Source of the DNA: Olsenella uli | GTDB lineage: Bacteria > Actinomycetota > Coriobacteriia > Coriobacteriales > Atopobiaceae | Length of the DNA: 64,000 nt | Assembly (NCBI RefSeq): GCF_016900775.1 | Contig: NZ_JACJKN010000002.1 | Coordinates: 186,001-250,000 of the forward strand | Reading direction: 5' to 3' | Part shown: positions 42,112-50,822 of the stretch, piece after piece | Layout of the letters: each line of letters opens with the position of its first letter | Numbering within the stretch: position 1 is the stretch's first letter | Notes under the pieces: generated by a model | What the model saw: the letters and a program-made list of their open reading frames with translations, nothing else | Databases searched by the model: none | Told to the model about the DNA's origin: nothing | Made by a program: the position numbers and the translations under genes

Positions 42112-45108
42112 ATGAGCGACGTCATGAGGCCGATCCCGTTCGCGCAGGTCATGGACTGGGTCCTGACCGAGCACGAGACACAAGGCGCCATCTTCGGCGT
42201 GCGCAAGGCCTACGTCCACGAGGGCGGTGCCGAGCCGATCTTTGCCGAGAAGATCGAGACCCCCTTTGGCCCGGCCGCCGGCCCCAACACCCAGCTCGCG
42301 CAGAACATCATCGCCTCCTACGTGGCGGGCTCGCGCTTCTTTGAGCTCAAGACCGTCCAGGTCATGGACGGCGAGGAGCTCTCCGCCTGCGTGAACAAGC
42401 CCTGCATCGTGGCCGAGGACGAGTGCTACAACTGCGAGTGGTCCACCGAGCTCACCGTGCCCGACGCCTTCGCCGAGTACGTCAAGGCCTGGTGGGCCTG
42501 CAAGCTCTTCGCCCGCGAGTACGGCCTGGGAGACCCGGACGGCTTTGTCTTCAACATGTCCGTGGGCTACAGCCTCGAGGGCATCAAGTCCGAGAAGGTC
42601 GACCGCTACATCGAGGGCATGAAGGACGCGTCCGGCACCGCCGTCTGGGCCGAGTGCCGCGACTGGGCCCTCGCCAACCTCGACCGCTTCCAGAACGTGG
42701 ACGCAGACTTCGTCAACTCGGTCTCCCCGCAGGTCTCCAACTCCGTCACCGAGTCCACGCTCCACGGCTGCCCGCCCGACGAGATCGAGCGCATCGCCAC
42801 CTATCTCATCACCGAGAAGGGCGTGAACACCTACATCAAGTGCAACCCGACGCTTTTGGGCTACGACTTCGCGCGCGAGCGCCTGAACGAGCTCGGCTTT
42901 GACTACATCGTCTTCGACGACACGCACTTCCGCGAGGACCTGCAGTGGATCGACGCCGTGCCCATGTTCGAGCGCCTGATCGAGCTCTGCGACGAGAAGG
43001 GCCTCGCCTTTGGCGTCAAGCTCACCAACACGTTCCCGGTTGACGTGACCCGCGGCGAGCTGCCGAGCGAGGAGATGTACATGTCCGGTCGCTCGCTCTT
43101 CCCGCTCACGATCGAGCTCGCGCGCCGCATCGCCCGCCAGTTTGACGGCCGCCTGCGCATCTCCTACTCCGGCGGCGCCGACGCCCGCAACATCCGCGAG
43201 CTCTACGCGGCCGGCATCTGGCCGATCACCATGGCCACCAACGTCCTCAAGCCCGGCGGCTACGAGCGCTTCTCCCAGATCGCCGGTCTTCTCGCCGGCG
43301 CCGAGCGCCTGGACTACGTGGACGTTGATGCCGTGACCGCGCTGGCCTCCCGCACCGCCTCCGGCAAGGACTACCAGAAGCCCATCAAGCCGGCCAAGCC
43401 TCACAAGGTCGACGCCGAGCTCCCGCTCATGAGCTGCTTCACCGCGCCGTGCCGCACCGGCTGCCCCATCCAGCAGGACATCCCTGCCTACCTCTCCCGC
43501 GTGGACGAGGGCAAGCTCGCCGAGGCGCTCCAGATCGTCATCGAGCGCAACGCCCTGCCGCACATCACCGGCAACCTCTGCCCGCACCCCTGCGGCGCCA
43601 AGTGCGAGCGCAGCTTCTACGAGCCCGAGGGCGCGCGCATCCGCGAGTCCAAGCTTGCGGCTGCCCGCGGCGGGTTCGACGAGGTCGTGAAGAAGCTCCG
43701 CGCCGCTGGTCCTTCTCGCCTCGCCTCTGCGGCCGATAAGAACGTGGCGGTCGTGGGCGGCGGCCCGGCGGGTCTCGCCACCGCGTTCTTCCTCACGCGC
43801 GCCGGTGCCAAGGTCACCATCATCGAGCGCACCGACAAGCTCGGCGGCGTGGCGCGCCACGTCATCCCCGAGTTCCGCATCTCCCACGACGACATCGACA
43901 AGGACGTGGCGCTCTGCCTCGCCTTTGGCGCGCAGGTCCAGATGGGCCGCGAGGTCACGAGCGTGGCCGAGCTCTTCGACGATGGCTTCACGGACGTCGT
44001 GGTCGCCACGGGCGCGTGGGCGCCGGGCAAGGTGGGCCTCAAGGCCGGTGAGGAGATCGACGTCCTGGAGTTCCTCGAGGCCGCCAAGTCCGGCGAGCCC
44101 ATGGACCTGGGCACCGACGTCGTGATCGTGGGCGCCGGCAACACCGCCATGGACGCCGCCCGCGTGGCCAAGCGCGCCGAGGGCGTGCGCAACGTGCGCA
44201 TCGTCTACCGCCGCACCAAGAGGGAGATGCCGGCGGACGAGGAGGAGCTGCAGCTTGCCCTGGAGGAGGGTGTGGAGCTCTGCGAGCTTCTCGCCCCGAT
44301 CGGCGTGGCAGGCGGCCAGCTGGCCTGCGAGGTCATGCGCCTCGGCGAGCCGGACGAGTCTGGCCGTCGCCGTCCCGAGCCCACGGGCGACACCGTGGAC
44401 GTTCCGGCCACGGCCGTGATCTGCGCCGTGGGCGAGCAGATCGAGCGTGGGCTCTACGAGGGCGCGGGGGTCGAGGTTGACCGCCGCGGCCGCCCGGCTG
44501 GCACCGCTACCGGCGTGGACCACGTCTGGGCCGCTGGCGACTGCCGCCGCGGTCCGGCCACCTTCGTGGAGGCCATCGCCGACGCGCAGGCCGTTGCCCG
44601 CGACCTGGCCGGCGTGGACTTCAACGCCTACGCCGCCCAGAACGTCCGCGCCGACAAGCTCGACGCCATCATGGTGCGCAAGGGTGACGTCTGCCTCGAC
44701 GTTGCCGGCTGCACGACGAGCCGCTGCCTGGGCTGCGCCACCGTCTGCGAGGTCTGCTGCGACGTCTGCCCCAACCGCGCGAACGTTGCCATCAAGGTGC
44801 CGGGCCTCGCGCAGCAGCAGGTCGTCCACGTGGACGGCATGTGCAACGAGTGCGGCAACTGCGCCGTCTTCTGCCCGTGGAGCGGCCGCCCGTACAAGGA
44901 CAAGCTCACGCTCTTCTGGAGCGCGGAGGACATGGACGCGAGCGAGAACCGCGGCTTCCTCCCGCTGCCCGACGGACGCGTCCGCGTGCGCCTGGCGTCC
45001 GGCGAGGACACCTACGACGTGAGCGACGCCGCCTGCGGCCTGCCCGAGGACGTGCGCCTCACCATTGCCGCGGTCCGCGACGACTACGCCTACCTGCTGG
45101 CCAAGTAG
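42112..45108 (+). CDS. ygfK: YgfK-type Fe-S flavoprotein (putative selenate reductase subunit)
   Basis: A 998-residue protein. The N-terminal ~430 residues resemble a dihydroorotate-dehydrogenase-like barrel (FGPAAGPNTQLAQNI, GYSLEGIKSEKVDRYIEG). CFTAPCRTGCPIQQDIPAYL starts the GltD-like Fe-S/FAD part, with NAD(P)/FAD fingerprints VAVVGGGPAGLATAFFLTRA and VVIVGAGNTAMDAARVAKRA. The C terminus has CLGCATVCEVCCDVCPNRAN and CNECGNCAVFCPW. It probably passes electrons between NAD(P)H, Fe-S clusters and XdhD in purine reduction or oxidation. ATG 42112 has AGGAGAGGAG upstream. Confidence 0.92.
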   Translation: MSDVMRPIPFAQVMDWVLTEHETQGAIFGVRKAYVHEGGAEPIFAEKIETPFGPAAGPNTQLAQNIIASYVAGSRFFELKTVQVMDGEELSACVNKPCIVAEDECYNCEWSTELTVPDAFAEYVKAWWACKLFAREYGLGDPDGFVFNMSVGYSLEGIKSEKVDRYIEGMKDASGTAVWAECRDWALANLDRFQNVDADFVNSVSPQVSNSVTESTLHGCPPDEIERIATYLITEKGVNTYIKCNPTLLGYDFARERLNELGFDYIVFDDTHFREDLQWIDAVPMFERLIELCDEKGLAFGVKLTNTFPVDVTRGELPSEEMYMSGRSLFPLTIELARRIARQFDGRLRISYSGGADARNIRELYAAGIWPITMATNVLKPGGYERFSQIAGLLAGAERLDYVDVDAVTALASRTASGKDYQKPIKPAKPHKVDAELPLMSCFTAPCRTGCPIQQDIPAYLSRVDEGKLAEALQIVIERNALPHITGNLCPHPCGAKCERSFYEPEGARIRESKLAAARGGFDEVVKKLRAAGPSRLASAADKNVAVVGGGPAGLATAFFLTRAGAKVTIIERTDKLGGVARHVIPEFRISHDDIDKDVALCLAFGAQVQMGREVTSVAELFDDGFTDVVVATGAWAPGKVGLKAGEEIDVLEFLEAAKSGEPMDLGTDVVIVGAGNTAMDAARVAKRAEGVRNVRIVYRRTKREMPADEEELQLALEEGVELCELLAPIGVAGGQLACEVMRLGEPDESGRRRPEPTGDTVDVPATAVICAVGEQIERGLYEGAGVEVDRRGRPAGTATGVDHVWAAGDCRRGPATFVEAIADAQAVARDLAGVDFNAYAAQNVRADKLDAIMVRKGDVCLDVAGCTTSRCLGCATVCEVCCDVCPNRANVAIKVPGLAQQQVVHVDGMCNECGNCAVFCPWSGRPYKDKLTLFWSAEDMDASENRGFLPLPDGRVRVRLASGEDTYDVSDAACGLPEDVRLTIAAVRDDYAYLLAK

Positions 45109-45117
45109 CTTTCGTGC

Positions 45118-45152
45118 GACCCGCGGGCCGAGGTCCTTCTCGCCCGCGGGTC
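45118..45152 (+). terminator. Hairpin with recurrent word in the loop
   Basis: GACCCGCGGGC (45118-45128) and its complement (45142-45152), perfect 11 bp. The loop and start of the right arm contain GTCCTTCTCGCC (45133-45144), one mismatch from the 12-mer. Between ygfK and the ferredoxin gene; may attenuate rather than end the operon. Confidence 0.5.
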
Positions 45153-45175
45153 TCGTACGCAAGGAGGGGAGAGAC

Positions 45176-45388
45176 ATGGACGACGAGCTCAAGCGCATCT
45201 GGGTCGCCGACGAGGGCTGCATAGGCTGCCGCCTCTGCGAGCGCGCGTGCCCCACCGGCGCCATGCGCGTGGAGGACAAGCAGGCGGCAATCGACTACGC
45301 GCTCTGCATCGCGTGCGGCATGTGCGCCACCAAGTGCCGCAAGGGCGTCATCCACGACACGCTGGGCATCTACGCCCCGGCCCAGTAG
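45176..45388 (+). CDS. Two-cluster 4Fe-4S ferredoxin
   Basis: A 70-residue protein with CIGCRLCERACPTGA and CIACGMCATKCRKGV, two canonical 4Fe-4S motifs. ATG 45176 has AAGGAGGGGAG upstream. Between ygfK and xdhD with 11 bases to the latter, it is a likely electron carrier for XdhD. No separate FAD-subunit gene (ygfM type) is present. Confidence 0.9.
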   Translation: MDDELKRIWVADEGCIGCRLCERACPTGAMRVEDKQAAIDYALCIACGMCATKCRKGVIHDTLGIYAPAQ

Positions 45389-45399
45389 GGGAGGAGACC

Positions 45400-48174
45400 A
45401 TGGCAGCTGGAACCGCCGTCAAGGCACCCGCCGAGTACCGCTTCACCGTCAACGGCGAGGAGCAGGTCGTCGCTTGTGACAAACCGCTCCTTCGCTACCT
45501 GCGCGACGAGCTTCATCTCACCTCCGTCAAGGACGGCTGCTCCGAGGGCGCGTGCGGCACCTGCACCGTGCTCGTGGACGACCGCGCCACCAAGGCGTGC
45601 GTCCTCACCACGCGCCTGGCCAACGGACGAGACATCGTGACCGTGGAGGGCCTGCCCCACGAGGAGCAGGAGGCCTTCGTCTACGCCTTCGGTGCCGTGG
45701 GTGCCGTCCAGTGCGGATTTTGCATCCCCGGCATGGTCATGGCGGGCGCAGCCCTCATCCACAAGGTGCCCGACCCCACCGAGGATCAGGTCAAAGTGGC
45801 CATCCGCGGCAACGTCTGCCGCTGCACCGGTTACAAGAAGATCATCGAGGGCATCCTGCTCGCCGCCGCCATCCTGCGGGGCGAGAAGAGCATCGACCCC
45901 GAGCTCGAGCGCGGCGACGACTACGGCGTGGGCAAGCGCGCCTTCCGCGTTGACGTGCGCCGCAAGGTCCTGGGCTTTGGCAAGTACCCCGACGACATCG
46001 ACGAGCGCGACTTCCCCGACCTCACCTACGCCAGCGCCGTGCGCTCCAAGTACCCGCGCGCCCGCGTGGTCAAGATCGACGCCGAGAAGGCCCGCGCCAT
46101 GCCGGGCGTCCTTGCCGTGCTCACGGCCGCCGACGTGCCCGTGAACGCGGTCGGTCACCTGCTCTACGACTGGGACGTCATGACGGCCGAGGGCGACGTC
46201 ACCCACTGCGTGGGCGACGCGATTGCCCTGGTGGTGGCCGAGGACGCCGCCACGCTCGAGAAGGCCAAGAAGGCCGTCAAGGTGGAGTACGAGGTCCTCG
46301 AGCCCGTCCGCTCCATCGAGGAGGCCCGCGCCGAGGGCGCGCCCGTGCTCCACAAGCCCTACCTCGCCTTTGGCAACTGGGTCACGCCCGAGAACAACAT
46401 CTGCCAGCAGCGCCACGTGGTTCGCGGTGACGCTGCCGCGGCGCTCGCGAGCGCCGCGCACAAGGTGACGCGCACCTTCAAGACCCCGTTCACCGAGCAC
46501 GCGTTCCTCGAGCCGGAGTGCGCCGTGGCCTTCCCGTACAAGGACGGCGTGAAGGTCTGCTCGTCCGACCAGGGCGCCTACGACTCCCGCAAGGAGATCG
46601 CCCACATGCTGGGCTGGGACGCCACGCCGGAGCGCGTGGTCGTGGAGACCATGCTCGTGGGCGGCGGCTTTGGCGGCAAGGAGGACGTCTCCGTGCAGCA
46701 CCTGGCCGCGCTCGCCGCGCTCGCGGTGAACCGCCCCGTCAAGGTGCGCCTCACGCGCCAGGAGTCCATCAACTTCCACCCCAAGCGCCACTACATGGAG
46801 GGCACGTTCACCCTCGGGTGCGACGAGGACGGCACCTTCGTGGGCCTGGACTGCGAGATCAACTTCGACACCGGCGCCTACGCGTCGCTCTGCGGCCCGG
46901 TCCTCGAGCGCGCCTGCACGCACTCCGTGGGCCCGTACTGCTACCAGAACACCGATATCCGCGGCTATGGCTGGTACACCAACAACCCGCCCGCCGGCGC
47001 GTTCCGCGGCTTCGGCGTGTGCCAGAGCGAGTTTGCGCTCGAGAGCCTGATCGACCTTCTCGCCGACGAGGTGGGCATCTCCCCGTGGGAGATCCGGTAC
47101 CGCAATGCCATCGAGCCTGGCAAGGTCCTGCCCAACGGCCAGATCGCCGACCGCTCCACCGCCCTCAAGGAGACGCTGCTCGCGGTCAAGGACGTCTACG
47201 AGGCGCACCCCGGCCACGCCGGCCTTGCCTGCGCGATGAAGAACGCGGGCGTGGGCGTGGGCCTGCCCGACGCCGGCCGCTGCAAGATCCGCGTGGAGGA
47301 CGGCCGCGCCGTGGTCTACTCCGCCACCTCCGACATCGGCCAGGGCTGCAACACGGTCTTCCTGCAGGACGTGGCCGAGGCCACCGGACTGCCGCTCGCC
47401 AACATCGTGAACGGCGAGTGCTCCACCGAGAACGCGCCCGACTCCGGCACCACCTCGGGATCGCGCCAGACGCTCATCACCGGCGAGGCCGTGCGCGGCG
47501 CGGCGTTCCTGCTGCGCGACGCCATGCTCGCGGTGGAGGAGGGGACCGAGACCTCCAACGAGCCCGTGGTCGCCCACGGCGACGGCTTTGTGGTGGAGTA
47601 TGCCGACGGTACACCCTACGTGGGCCCGGGCGCCGGCTACCACGCGCAGGACCCGGTGGCCGCGCTGGCCGCCCTCGAGGGCCGCGAGTTCTCCTACGAG
47701 TACCTCGAGAAGACCGACAAGCTCGGCGCAGACGTGCCCAACCCCAAGAGCCACGTGGCCTACGGCTACGCCACGCACGTGGTGATCCTGGACGACGACG
47801 GCCGCGTGACCGAGGTCCACGCCGCGCACGACTCCGGCAAGGTGGTGAACCCCATCGCCATCCAGGGCCAGATTGAGGGCGGCGTGCTCATGGGCATGGG
47901 CTACGCGCTCACTGAGCGCTTCGACCTGGAGGACTGCGTCCCGCAGGTGAAGTTTGGCACGCTGGGCCTCTTCCGCGCGCCGGACATCCCCTACATCAAC
48001 GCGATCTACGTCGAGAAGGACGAGCTCCTCGACGTGGGCTACGGCGCCAAGGGCATCGGCGAGATCGCCACGATTCCCACCGCGCCCGCGGTCCAGAACG
48101 CCTACCGCGCCCTCACCGGTGAGCTCCAGACCGAGCTCCCGCTGCGCCACACGTACTACGCGCGCGAGAAGTAG
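45400..48174 (+). CDS. xdhD: Molybdopterin (selenium-type) xanthine dehydrogenase XdhD
   Basis: A 924-residue fusion. The N-terminal 2Fe-2S domains (residues ~12-165) have CSEGACGTCTV, CGFCIPGMVMAG and NVCRCTGYKKI. The molybdenum domain (~190-924) has VGGGFGGKEDVSVQH, GAFRGFGVCQSEFALE, TSDIGQGCNTVF and KGIGEIATIPTAPAV, the last carrying the catalytic-type Glu. No FAD domain, unlike animal XDH, matching XdhD/Se-XDH enzymes that carry labile selenium. ATG 45400 has GGGGAGGAG upstream. Xanthine/urate interconversion is the likely reaction. Confidence 0.9.
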   Translation: MAAGTAVKAPAEYRFTVNGEEQVVACDKPLLRYLRDELHLTSVKDGCSEGACGTCTVLVDDRATKACVLTTRLANGRDIVTVEGLPHEEQEAFVYAFGAVGAVQCGFCIPGMVMAGAALIHKVPDPTEDQVKVAIRGNVCRCTGYKKIIEGILLAAAILRGEKSIDPELERGDDYGVGKRAFRVDVRRKVLGFGKYPDDIDERDFPDLTYASAVRSKYPRARVVKIDAEKARAMPGVLAVLTAADVPVNAVGHLLYDWDVMTAEGDVTHCVGDAIALVVAEDAATLEKAKKAVKVEYEVLEPVRSIEEARAEGAPVLHKPYLAFGNWVTPENNICQQRHVVRGDAAAALASAAHKVTRTFKTPFTEHAFLEPECAVAFPYKDGVKVCSSDQGAYDSRKEIAHMLGWDATPERVVVETMLVGGGFGGKEDVSVQHLAALAALAVNRPVKVRLTRQESINFHPKRHYMEGTFTLGCDEDGTFVGLDCEINFDTGAYASLCGPVLERACTHSVGPYCYQNTDIRGYGWYTNNPPAGAFRGFGVCQSEFALESLIDLLADEVGISPWEIRYRNAIEPGKVLPNGQIADRSTALKETLLAVKDVYEAHPGHAGLACAMKNAGVGVGLPDAGRCKIRVEDGRAVVYSATSDIGQGCNTVFLQDVAEATGLPLANIVNGECSTENAPDSGTTSGSRQTLITGEAVRGAAFLLRDAMLAVEEGTETSNEPVVAHGDGFVVEYADGTPYVGPGAGYHAQDPVAALAALEGREFSYEYLEKTDKLGADVPNPKSHVAYGYATHVVILDDDGRVTEVHAAHDSGKVVNPIAIQGQIEGGVLMGMGYALTERFDLEDCVPQVKFGTLGLFRAPDIPYINAIYVEKDELLDVGYGAKGIGEIATIPTAPAVQNAYRALTGELQTELPLRHTYYAREK

Positions 48175-48200
48175 CTCCGCTTCCTCGCACATCCCTTGCA

Positions 48201-48248
48201 GAGGGCCCGCCGGTTTGCCATGCCCGGCGGGCCCTCGTTCTTCTCGGC
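48201..48248 (+). terminator. Terminator of the purine cluster running into the recurrent word
   Basis: GAGGGCCCGCCGG (48201-48213) and CCGGCGGGCCCTC (48224-48236), perfect 13 bp, 10-base loop, followed directly by GTTCTTCTCGGC (48237-48248). The pyrimidine-rich word occupies the place of the usual T-tract. Confidence 0.75.
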
Positions 48249-48275
48249 GCGCGTATAGGTTCTCTTGAGCTGTGG

Positions 48276-48338
48276 TAAGATGTAATCAGTAAACCCGTCT
48301 GGCCTCTCAACGATGCACACTGGCGGGTCTTCTTTTAT
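48276..48338 (+). ncRNA. Candidate small RNA of an Abi_2/AbiF locus, with terminator-like hairpin
   Basis: A -10-like TAAGAT (48276-48281) precedes about 55 bases ending in ACCCGTC (48293-48299) paired with GGCGGGT (48322-48328; one G-U) and CTTCTTTTAT. Loop: CTCTCAACGATGCACA. Abi_2/AbiF proteins are reported to have a structured RNA immediately upstream, and the loop and stem fit my recollection of it. No clear -35. Confidence 0.45.
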
Positions 48339-49045
48339 CTCGATGCCATTGAGCGCATTGAGGTTTATTTTCGCACGCAACTCGCGTATGAACTTGCCGG
48401 GGCAACAGGGCCGTTTGGCTTTCTGGATTCCAAGAACCTTCCTCGTCTAACGAAGGAGGATTACGAGGAGTTTCTTGAGCGATGTGAGAGCGAGTTCGAA
48501 CGATCGAGCCTTTTGCCGTTCACTTCAGAGAGCAGTACGGCGATGTTCACAGCCTCCCTCCGTATTGGATTCTCGTGAATATAATGGACTTTGGCACGAT
48601 GCTTCGTCTCTATAACGGGGCCTCACCGGCAATCAGAAACAAGCTGTCCGGTGATTTGGGCGTCTCGTCTCGGGTTCTAAAGTCCTGGCTTGTTGCCATC
48701 AACACCGTGCGAAACATCTGTGCACATCATGGCCGCCTATGGAACAGGGGCATTGGTACCAGGCCGATTATTCCTGCAGCGGAGAAGGACCCTGAGTGGC
48801 ACGAGCCGTTCAAGGTACGGTCGGACAACATGTTTGGCATTCTGACCATATTGAGCTACCTGCTCGATAGGATTGCTCCGGAGACTTCCTGGCGTGAGAG
48901 GCTCTTCAGGCTATTGAAGAATCTGAATGACGATGAGCTGAGACGCATGGGGTTCGTTGAGGGATGGCATGAATGCCCGATTTGGAAGCGTCATTTGGCA
49001 AACCTTGACCAGGAGTTTGTGCAAATCTCGGGTGTTCTGCAGTGA
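48337..49045 (+). pseudogene. Abi_2 (AbiD/AbiF-type) abortive infection gene, 5'-truncated and frameshifted
   Basis: Reading from 48339 gives LDAIERIEVYFRTQLAYELA and SKNLPRLTKEDYEEFLERCE. The frame then breaks near 48501-48508; a one-base shift resumes EPFAVHFREQYG, PPYWILVNIMDFGTMLRLYN, RNICAHHGRLWNR (the RxxxxH HEPN motif) to the stop at 49045. The N-terminal ~90 codons expected for Abi_2 are absent: the coding match begins right after the small-RNA terminator. Composition is less G+C-rich than the neighbours. The HEPN catalytic half survives as an ORF from GTG 48575, so a truncated product remains possible. Confidence 0.75.
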
Positions 49046-49113
49046 CCAACTGGGAAGACGTCTCAGAACCTCCGTCTTTTGCTCGACCGCTTGCTTGTTA
49101 TTACCGCCAAATC

Positions 49114-49211
49114 TTTACCGCCAGTGGCGGTAAAACGCCTATCGGCGCGGAGGCCAAGATTATTCAGCCGAGAATTATTCTGCGGAGAATAATCTTGCGG
49201 CCGAGAAGAAC
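49114..49211. repeat. Two hairpins and a one-mismatch 12-mer ahead of the AgcS gene
   Basis: TTTACCGCC-agt-GGCGGTAAA (49114-49134) is perfect. AAGATTATTC (49156-49165) pairs with GAATAATCTT (49187-49196), and GCCGAGAAGAAC is at 49200-49211. The 283-base gap 49046-49328 has no gene. Confidence 0.6.
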
Positions 49212-49328
49212 GCGGCGCTTCTAGCGCAGCCCATCAATCAACGCTCCCGTCACGCTACGGAAACACAGGTAGGGCAAAGTTACCCTTTGTGTAGCTGAAA
49301 CTGCCCGCGCCCCGTCGAGAGGCCCTCC

Positions 49329-50759
49329 ATGTTTGACTTCTTCATGTCCGCCATCACCGCCCTGAACGACAACGTGCTGTGGGGCGTCCCCATGGTCGTG
49401 CTGATGCTCGGGACCGGCGTGTTTTTGCTCTTCGTCACCCGCGGCGTCGTGTTCTCGCGCTTCAACGTGGTCATGCGCTACACCACCAAAACGCTCTTCC
49501 AGCGCCCCGACCCGTCGGAGGCGGGGGAGGGCACCATCTCGCCCTTCCAGGCGGTGTGCACCGCGCTTGCGGCCACGCTCGGCACCGGCAACATCGTGGG
49601 CGTGGCGCTCGCCGTGGCCACGGGCGGCCCGGGCTCGATCTTCTGGCTGTGGCTCTCCGCACTGGCCGGCATGGTCATCAAGTTCTGCGAGGTCACGCTC
49701 TCGGTTGCCTACCGCACGCGCAACGAGCGCGGCGAGATCGTGGGCGGCCCCATGTACTACATCTCCCGCGGCCTGGGAAAAACCTGGCTCGCCATGCTGT
49801 TTGCCGCCTTCGGCTTCCTTGCGTCCTTCGGCATCGGCGCGAGCGTGCAGGCCAACTCGCTCGCCGGCAGCGTGAACGCCACCTTCGGCGTGCCGCTGCC
49901 CGTCATCGGCGCCGTCGTGGCGCTGCTCGCGGGGCTGGTCCTCATCGGCGGCATCACCCGCATCGCCCAGATCACTGAGAAGCTCGTGCCCTTCGCGGCC
50001 ATCTTCTACCTGCTCGGCGCCGCGGCGGTGCTCGTCGTCAACGCCGCCGAGATCCCCGCGGCGATCGCCCATATCTTCCGCGACGCCTTCACGGGTACGG
50101 CTGCCACGGGCGGCTTTTTGGGCGCCACGGTCATGTACGCGTGCCGTGTGGGCATGTCGCGCGGTGTGTTCACACACGAGGCGGGCATGGGTTCGGCGCC
50201 CATCGCGCACGCCTCCGCCGACACCGACCACCCCGCCCGCCAGGGCCTGTGGGGCACCTTCGAGGTGTTCTTCGACACCATCGTCATGTGCACGATCACG
50301 GGCCTCGTGATTATCACCTCGGGGCTGTGGCACGCCGACCCCATGATGTCCGAGGGCGCCATGAGCTCGGCGGCCTTTGGGCAGAGCATCCCCGGCGGCC
50401 AGTACATCGTGACCGTGGGCCTCATGCTCTTCGCGTTTGCCACGCTGATCGCGTGGTACTACTACGGAGAGAAGTGCGTCGAGTACCTGTTCCGCAAGAG
50501 CCGCGCCCAGCGTGTGGCCGTGCGCGTCTACCAGGTTGCCTACGTGGCCATGGTGTTCGCGGGCTGCGTGACCAACCTCGACGTTGTGTGGGAGTTCGCC
50601 GACTGCTTCAACGGCCTCATGGCGATCCCCAACCTCATCGCGCTGATCGCGCTCTCGCCCGTGATCCGCCGGCTCGCTGCGGACTTCTTCCGCGACCCCG
50701 ACCGCCGTCGCCCGCGCGACACGGACTACAGCGGGATGCTGTCGTTCAGGGACAAGTAG
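49329..50759 (+). CDS. Sodium:alanine/glycine symporter (AgcS family)
   Basis: A 476-residue transporter with about ten to eleven spans. Family signatures: SPFQAVCTALAATLGTGNIV, GGPGSIFWLWLSALAGMVIK, GGPMYYISRGLG and FTHEAGMGSAPIAHASA. ATG 49329 has GAGAGGCCC upstream. Imports alanine or glycine with sodium. It stands between the Abi relic and a lipoprotein gene; no operon partner is evident. Confidence 0.92.
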   Translation: MFDFFMSAITALNDNVLWGVPMVVLMLGTGVFLLFVTRGVVFSRFNVVMRYTTKTLFQRPDPSEAGEGTISPFQAVCTALAATLGTGNIVGVALAVATGGPGSIFWLWLSALAGMVIKFCEVTLSVAYRTRNERGEIVGGPMYYISRGLGKTWLAMLFAAFGFLASFGIGASVQANSLAGSVNATFGVPLPVIGAVVALLAGLVLIGGITRIAQITEKLVPFAAIFYLLGAAAVLVVNAAEIPAAIAHIFRDAFTGTAATGGFLGATVMYACRVGMSRGVFTHEAGMGSAPIAHASADTDHPARQGLWGTFEVFFDTIVMCTITGLVIITSGLWHADPMMSEGAMSSAAFGQSIPGGQYIVTVGLMLFAFATLIAWYYYGEKCVEYLFRKSRAQRVAVRVYQVAYVAMVFAGCVTNLDVVWEFADCFNGLMAIPNLIALIALSPVIRRLAADFFRDPDRRRPRDTDYSGMLSFRDK

Positions 50760-50822
50760 CGGGCTCCTGGCGTTCGTTCTGCGACAATGGAGCCACAATC
50801 CCCCTCGCGCGGGAGGTTCCCC

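Noticed and set aside
41452-45279. 1275-codon minus-strand frame opposite ssnA and ygfK
   Set aside because: Antisense shadow: low-complexity Leu/Val/His/Gly translation and no ribosome site, while both plus-strand genes are unambiguous.
45370-48192. 940-codon minus-strand frame opposite xdhD
   Set aside because: Same antisense composition artefact; xdhD has all cofactor motifs.
48156-48380. 74-codon minus-strand frame across the xdhD terminator and small-RNA candidate
   Set aside because: It reads antisense through a perfect terminator stem and Abi_2 coding sequence; no ribosome site or family match.
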